64,000 nt of DNA. Source: Dyella_B nitratireducens. Its GTDB lineage: Bacteria > Pseudomonadota > Gammaproteobacteria > Xanthomonadales > Rhodanobacteraceae. The first letter of the stretch is position 1. The number at the start of each line of letters is the position of its first letter. The stretch is taken from positions 4,712,001 through 4,776,000 of the forward strand of contig NZ_CP064032.1 in NCBI RefSeq assembly GCF_049532905.1, given 5' to 3'. Shown here one piece after another: positions 61,027 to 64,000 of this stretch. The notes beneath the pieces were generated by a model. The model did not search any database and was not told the DNA's origin. It saw only the letters and a list, made by a program, of their open reading frames with translations. The translations under genes were made by a program, and so were the position numbers.

Positions 61027-61719
61027 ATGGAAAGTCACTACGTGGCAGGTAGTTGCGCCGAGTACCTGGCCAAGTTCTATATCTTGCCGCATACCTACAA
61101 GCACTCCACCGTTATACGGTTCATCGCTGTTCTAGCTGTCGCCGCTATGAATGTGGCGATAACGTTGCCCGTGCTTGATTCCATTTATTCCTACAGACAC
61201 CATCCAAGTCCCGCCGCACATGTTGACCTAAGCGTAGTCATGCTGTGCGTTATCGATATCTGTGTATCTCTTTATTTTTTGAGCTTCCTGTGGAGAAAAA
61301 CAGTCATCACTCGCCATTCCATCGAGATCACTCTGTCGTTATCGAAAACAAGCATGCCAGCGAACGATGTTCTGGGGTACGCGGCCGATACAATCCAACA
61401 GGCCAAGGGGCCTTCAGGCGTGCGAGTTTCCATTGTCCACAAGGCGAACGGACGGCAGGAGACAAAGACGCCCATTACCTTCGGCCCCAACAACTGGAAC
61501 GATGCAAAGCTGCGAAGTCTCTTCATGTCGATGAAAAACTATGGGGATGTCCCGCTGAGTGAAGTCCTGGATGACGCGAGCAATGGCAAATACCCAAGGT
61601 TGGAAAAAGTTGTCCTTGTAGGACTCGTTCTGGTGACTTCACTCATCCTCTGGCAATTCATACCGCTTATTCAACTTTCGCTTGAGCAACTTCGCGCGAT
61701 ATCTAACGCGACGGGCTAA
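61027..61719 (+). CDS. Hypothetical membrane protein
   Basis: A 230-residue protein with three membrane helices (VIRFIAVLAVAAMNVAITLP, VVMLCVIDICVSLYFLSFLW, VVLVGLVLVTSLILWQFIPL). A cytosolic PH-like middle region lies between (HSIEITLSLSKTSMPANDVL; GVRVSIVHKANGRQETKT). The ATG at 61027 has GGGGAG just before it. The frame from 60931 starts in the palindrome and is rejected. Role unknown. Confidence 0.72.
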   Translation: MESHYVAGSCAEYLAKFYILPHTYKHSTVIRFIAVLAVAAMNVAITLPVLDSIYSYRHHPSPAAHVDLSVVMLCVIDICVSLYFLSFLWRKTVITRHSIEITLSLSKTSMPANDVLGYAADTIQQAKGPSGVRVSIVHKANGRQETKTPITFGPNNWNDAKLRSLFMSMKNYGDVPLSEVLDDASNGKYPRLEKVVLVGLVLVTSLILWQFIPLIQLSLEQLRAISNATG

Positions 61720-61768
61720 TCTCGTGGAAATTGGGGAAAAGCCAGCTTCACTAATCGGGCGACGAAAT

Positions 61769-61801
61769 CCAATGCCCGCCGTCAACCCGAAGCGGACATT
61801 G
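61769..61801. repeat. Interspersed palindrome copy o
   Basis: Form ccaatgcccgccgtcaaccc then gaagcggacattg, one of the longest-armed copies. Confidence 0.8.
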
Positions 61802-61827
61802 GAAAGTTTTCTAAGGGAGCTGAATTC

Positions 61828-62403
61828 ATGAAACGCTTGAGGTCCGTCCTAGGGGCAATCCTTGTGATATGGGTTCATGTTGCATGCGCGTCTCAACCCC
61901 CCAAAACTGAGGATTGCCCCAACCCGTACGCTGCTTTTGGTCTGCAGGCTTTTAACGAGCCGACCCTCACAGCAGCCGGCAAAAGTTCAAGTTATTTCGC
62001 CGTAAGGTTCACTTATCTGCCGACGTTTCGACATCCGATTACGCTACGCTACGAAGAAAATGGTCCAATGACAGTTCGCCGTGTGGTGGTATTGACTGGC
62101 CGCTTTGGGTATTCCGCTGGGGATATTGGATTTCAGAACACTGACAAACCATCCAGATCAGAGATTGACGGCATAAAGGCGGCGTTGAACGGAGCGGGTT
62201 TTTGGACGCTTCCAGCAACGGACAATGTCATGGGCGCAGATGGGGATATTCTGACCATTGAGGTTGTGGATAAGGGGGAATGCAAAGCCCTATCACGCTG
62301 GCAACCGGATTCGAATGCGGCGTCACGGGGTCTAACGAAGCTTGTCAATCTCTATACCGCATTATTTGAACGCGCAGGAGTTTGGCGCGATGTCCATCCA
62401 TAG
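61828..62403 (+). CDS. Secreted hypothetical protein, possible lipoprotein
   Basis: A 191-residue protein. The N-terminal signal MKRLRSVLGAILVIWVHVAC has VHVAC as an imperfect lipobox. A soluble body follows with TLRYEENGPMTVRRVVVLTG, DKPSRSEIDGIKAALNGAGF and ALFERAGVWRD. AGGGAGC precedes the ATG. No family is recognised; probably an envelope protein. Confidence 0.65.
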   Translation: MKRLRSVLGAILVIWVHVACASQPPKTEDCPNPYAAFGLQAFNEPTLTAAGKSSSYFAVRFTYLPTFRHPITLRYEENGPMTVRRVVVLTGRFGYSAGDIGFQNTDKPSRSEIDGIKAALNGAGFWTLPATDNVMGADGDILTIEVVDKGECKALSRWQPDSNAASRGLTKLVNLYTALFERAGVWRDVHP

Positions 62404-62421
62404 GGCTTGATCCACAAACAA

Positions 62422-62451
62422 GGCGTCCACTTCCGACGCGGAGCGGACGCT
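62422..62451. repeat. Interspersed palindrome copy p
   Basis: Form ggcgtccacttccgacg then cggagcggacgct. Confidence 0.75.
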
Positions 62452-62493
62452 TGAATAGACATTAGCGATCCTTTGGGGGATTAGGCTGGGCCA

Positions 62494-62943
62494 ATGCCAT
62501 CGACTCGACAGCAACAAAGATTGGCTTACCGCTTGGCGAGAAAGAAGAGCCTATCCGACGCTCGTGCACAATCGCCTGGTTCGGAAAAGCCAGGCATGGA
62601 GGGCCTGGCTGTGACATGCCCATGTTGCAGTCAAACGATTTATCCAAGGACAAAAGATTATCTGCCCCGGCCAGGGACATTTAAGCAGTATCGGTGTGCG
62701 CACTGTGGTGCTTGGCTTACCATAGACCTGCGATCGCGAATCAAGCTTATTGCCGTGTCATCGATGGGCTGCTTGGTAAGTTGTGTCGGCTATGTCGAAC
62801 TGTTACTCGCCTTGGGCATCCCGGTGCGCGAATATAAGAACGCTGTTCTTTGGCCATTCGCGATAGTGGCTTTCTTTTTCGGCCAGTACGCCATGGCTCG
62901 CTACATGCAAAAAATTGCCCAGTGGAAAGTTATTGAATACTGA
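62494..62943 (+). CDS. Zinc-ribbon membrane protein
   Basis: A 149-residue protein. A basic N-terminus is followed by a zinc ribbon (VTCPCCSQTIYP and YRCAHCGAWLTI, two CxxC) and two C-terminal membrane helices (IAVSSMGCLVSCVGYVELLL and VLWPFAIVAFFFGQYAMARY). The plan resembles the zinc-ribbon membrane protein at 49576 but with reversed order. Function is unknown. Confidence 0.7.
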   Translation: MPSTRQQQRLAYRLARKKSLSDARAQSPGSEKPGMEGLAVTCPCCSQTIYPRTKDYLPRPGTFKQYRCAHCGAWLTIDLRSRIKLIAVSSMGCLVSCVGYVELLLALGIPVREYKNAVLWPFAIVAFFFGQYAMARYMQKIAQWKVIEY

Positions 62944-62967
62944 TGTCGTTCAACCACTTGGCATGGC

Positions 62968-62996
62968 TATGACGGTTTTCGATTCGAAGCAGACCT
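62968..62996. repeat. Interspersed palindrome copy r (degenerate)
   Basis: Form atgacggttttcgattc then gaagcagacctt, a worn copy between two cassette genes. Confidence 0.45.
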
Positions 62997-62997
62997 T

Positions 62998-63023
62998 GAA
63001 GGCCCTAAGTTTTGTGGGCTTTT
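62998..63023 (+). terminator. Terminator-like hairpin
   Basis: The arms aaggccc / gggctttt surround a 10-base loop and end in tttt, 55 bases after the zinc-ribbon gene. Confidence 0.45.
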
Positions 63024-63059
63024 CAGGCCTCCCTCTCGACCGGGCCATAGGAGGTAGCG

Positions 63060-63731
63060 ATGCCTCAACCCAAGATTCGCTCACCGCTTATTGCCGGACT
63101 CGGATTGCGCGCGTTCAAAGGTGGCGCCGTCGCCGTCGGTGTCACCGTTGCGAAGGGGGAGCCTTGCGTCGTCCTCTCTACGGTTCTAGAGACGTCTACC
63201 CAGAGCGACCGATTATCCTTTGAGCCCTATCGGCTGGCCGCTGAAACGCAACGCGAGCCTACAGGAGGCGCTGCGCCTGAAGCCATTGCCATCGTGGCGG
63301 AGGGGCGCAGGCGTCAGAATCAGCTGGCGACGAATAGCCTGCAAGCCATCATCCATCGACTTGATGCAGCGGGATGCAGGCCGGCTGTAGTCGCGTTGCT
63401 CGTCAACCGCGCCGGTTGGATTACCGACCTCCTCGAATACAGCCTCGCCTGGGCGGAACACGTGCCGATTGCCGAAACCATGGCCGTACGCGAAGCGCTG
63501 CGATTCGCGGTTGGCCAATGTGGCGTCGACATGGTCGATCAGGAAGAGAAATCACTACCCGAACTCGCCACCAAGGTGCTAGGCGTTTCTTCGGCGGAAC
63601 TGGATAACAGACTGAAACTGTTGGGTGCGCCCGTAGGGAGGCCTTGGCGGAAAGAACAGAAGCTTGCTTGCTTGTCCGCCTGGGTTACGCTTGCAAATCG
63701 GTCCGTGGCTGAAATCGACCAACCTGGTTAG
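63060..63731 (+). CDS. Hypothetical protein, possibly RNase-H-like fold
   Basis: A 223-residue soluble protein. The opening IAGLGLRAFKGGAVAVGVTV, then AIAIVAEGRRRQNQLATNSL, and the later GRPWRKEQKLACLSAWVTL give the strand-helix rhythm of Holliday-resolvase-like or DUF429-type folds, but the acidic catalytic residues cannot be placed. AGGAGG precedes the ATG. The unit is followed by palindrome copy q. Confidence 0.6.
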   Translation: MPQPKIRSPLIAGLGLRAFKGGAVAVGVTVAKGEPCVVLSTVLETSTQSDRLSFEPYRLAAETQREPTGGAAPEAIAIVAEGRRRQNQLATNSLQAIIHRLDAAGCRPAVVALLVNRAGWITDLLEYSLAWAEHVPIAETMAVREALRFAVGQCGVDMVDQEEKSLPELATKVLGVSSAELDNRLKLLGAPVGRPWRKEQKLACLSAWVTLANRSVAEIDQPG

Positions 63732-63756
63732 GTGCTCTAGCGAGCGTGAAGTCGGG

Positions 63757-63788
63757 TAATGTTCGCTTTCGACCCAGAGTGGACACTG
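63757..63788. repeat. Interspersed palindrome copy q
   Basis: Form taatgttcgctttcgaccc then agagtggacactg, between the last two genes. Confidence 0.8.
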
Positions 63789-63822
63789 TAGTTAGTCAAT
63801 CAAAAACTGAAAGGAATCACGG

Positions 63823-64000
63823 ATGAAATACGACGATGCGTCTTGGCACTCAGGCGGAAACTTCCCAAAGGATTTGCCAGCAAGTGCTGGAGCTATTCAT
63901 ACCGGAATGTTTGTAGCTTGGGCGCTGCAGTCTGGACTTGCCGGTGAGTTGCACACTGACGAAATGCCCGAGAATCTAGAAAAACTCGCTGGTCGGTCCC
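63823..64000 (+). CDS. DUF7832-like protein, N-terminal part, cut by right edge
   Basis: The frame is open to the right edge (59 codons). The start MKYDDASWHSGGNFPKDLPA and the following AIHTGMFVAWALQSGLAGEL match a small widespread family found among toxin-immunity cassettes. AAGGA lies before the ATG. It continues the one-gene, one-palindrome layout of the region. Confidence 0.75.
   Translation, partial: MKYDDASWHSGGNFPKDLPASAGAIHTGMFVAWALQSGLAGELHTDEMPENLEKLAGRS

Overview
The window reads as high-GC chromosomal DNA of a gammaproteobacterium of the Xanthomonadales/Lysobacterales, most like the Rhodanobacteraceae (Dyella, Rhodanobacter, Luteibacter). This is inferred from the mix of families (TorF-type putative porin, DUF6289-like secreted protein, DUF417, MocR regulators, ECF sigma/anti-sigma modules) and from many short GC-rich interspersed palindromes. 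No rRNA, tRNA or CRISPR array was seen.

1-18.3 kb is a core-like patchwork. It holds a His/Asp-rich secreted protein cut by the left edge, a beta-propeller protein, and an operon of ECF sigma factor, zinc anti-sigma factor, subtilisin-like protease and TorF porin. Redox genes follow: SDR, AhpD-like protein, AraC regulator with a divergent DUF417 membrane protein, and a peroxiredoxin-like protein. Then come LysR, a VanX-type dipeptidase, a large SPFH protein, KptA and a nitrilase-GNAT-NTF2 operon.

18.5-23.5 kb, all minus strand, carries a tetrapyrrole-methylase-fold enzyme closely resembling borosin alpha-N-methyltransferases. Next to it lies a 94-residue protein that looks like its separate precursor peptide, that is, a split borosin RiPP locus. 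Two tandemly duplicated TPR-GGDEF diguanylate cyclases follow. This is the most exciting system in the window.

23.6-42.3 kb holds cupin/CMD genes, DUF1801, a prolyl oligopeptidase, an orphan RND pump with a remnant of its adaptor, AIM24, a CLC-CBS channel, an NlpC/P60-type pseudogene, an IS481-family element inserted in a REP palindrome with a 6-bp target duplication, a type-B carboxylesterase, and a second DUF417 gene divergent from a MocR regulator. Two inverted copies of a roughly 355-bp MITE-like element sit at 6.5 and 42.5 kb.

43.5-47 kb is a small defence-like island (AIPR-family protein, RhuM-family protein, small partner), followed by a CPA1 Na+/H+ antiporter.

48.7 kb to the right edge is accessory DNA. 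One-gene units, mostly small, secreted or unknown proteins on the plus strand, are separated by at least 17 copies of a roughly 28-bp palindrome. At least two integron attC-like sites occur at 49.5 and 50.4 kb, but there is no integrase in view, which suggests an integrase-less cassette cluster (CALIN). The array is interrupted by a minus-strand operon: a glycine-rich secreted peptide, an attenuator hairpin, and a MacB-like ABC exporter with two adaptors. It also holds a truncated sirtuin fused to the tail of another cassette gene.
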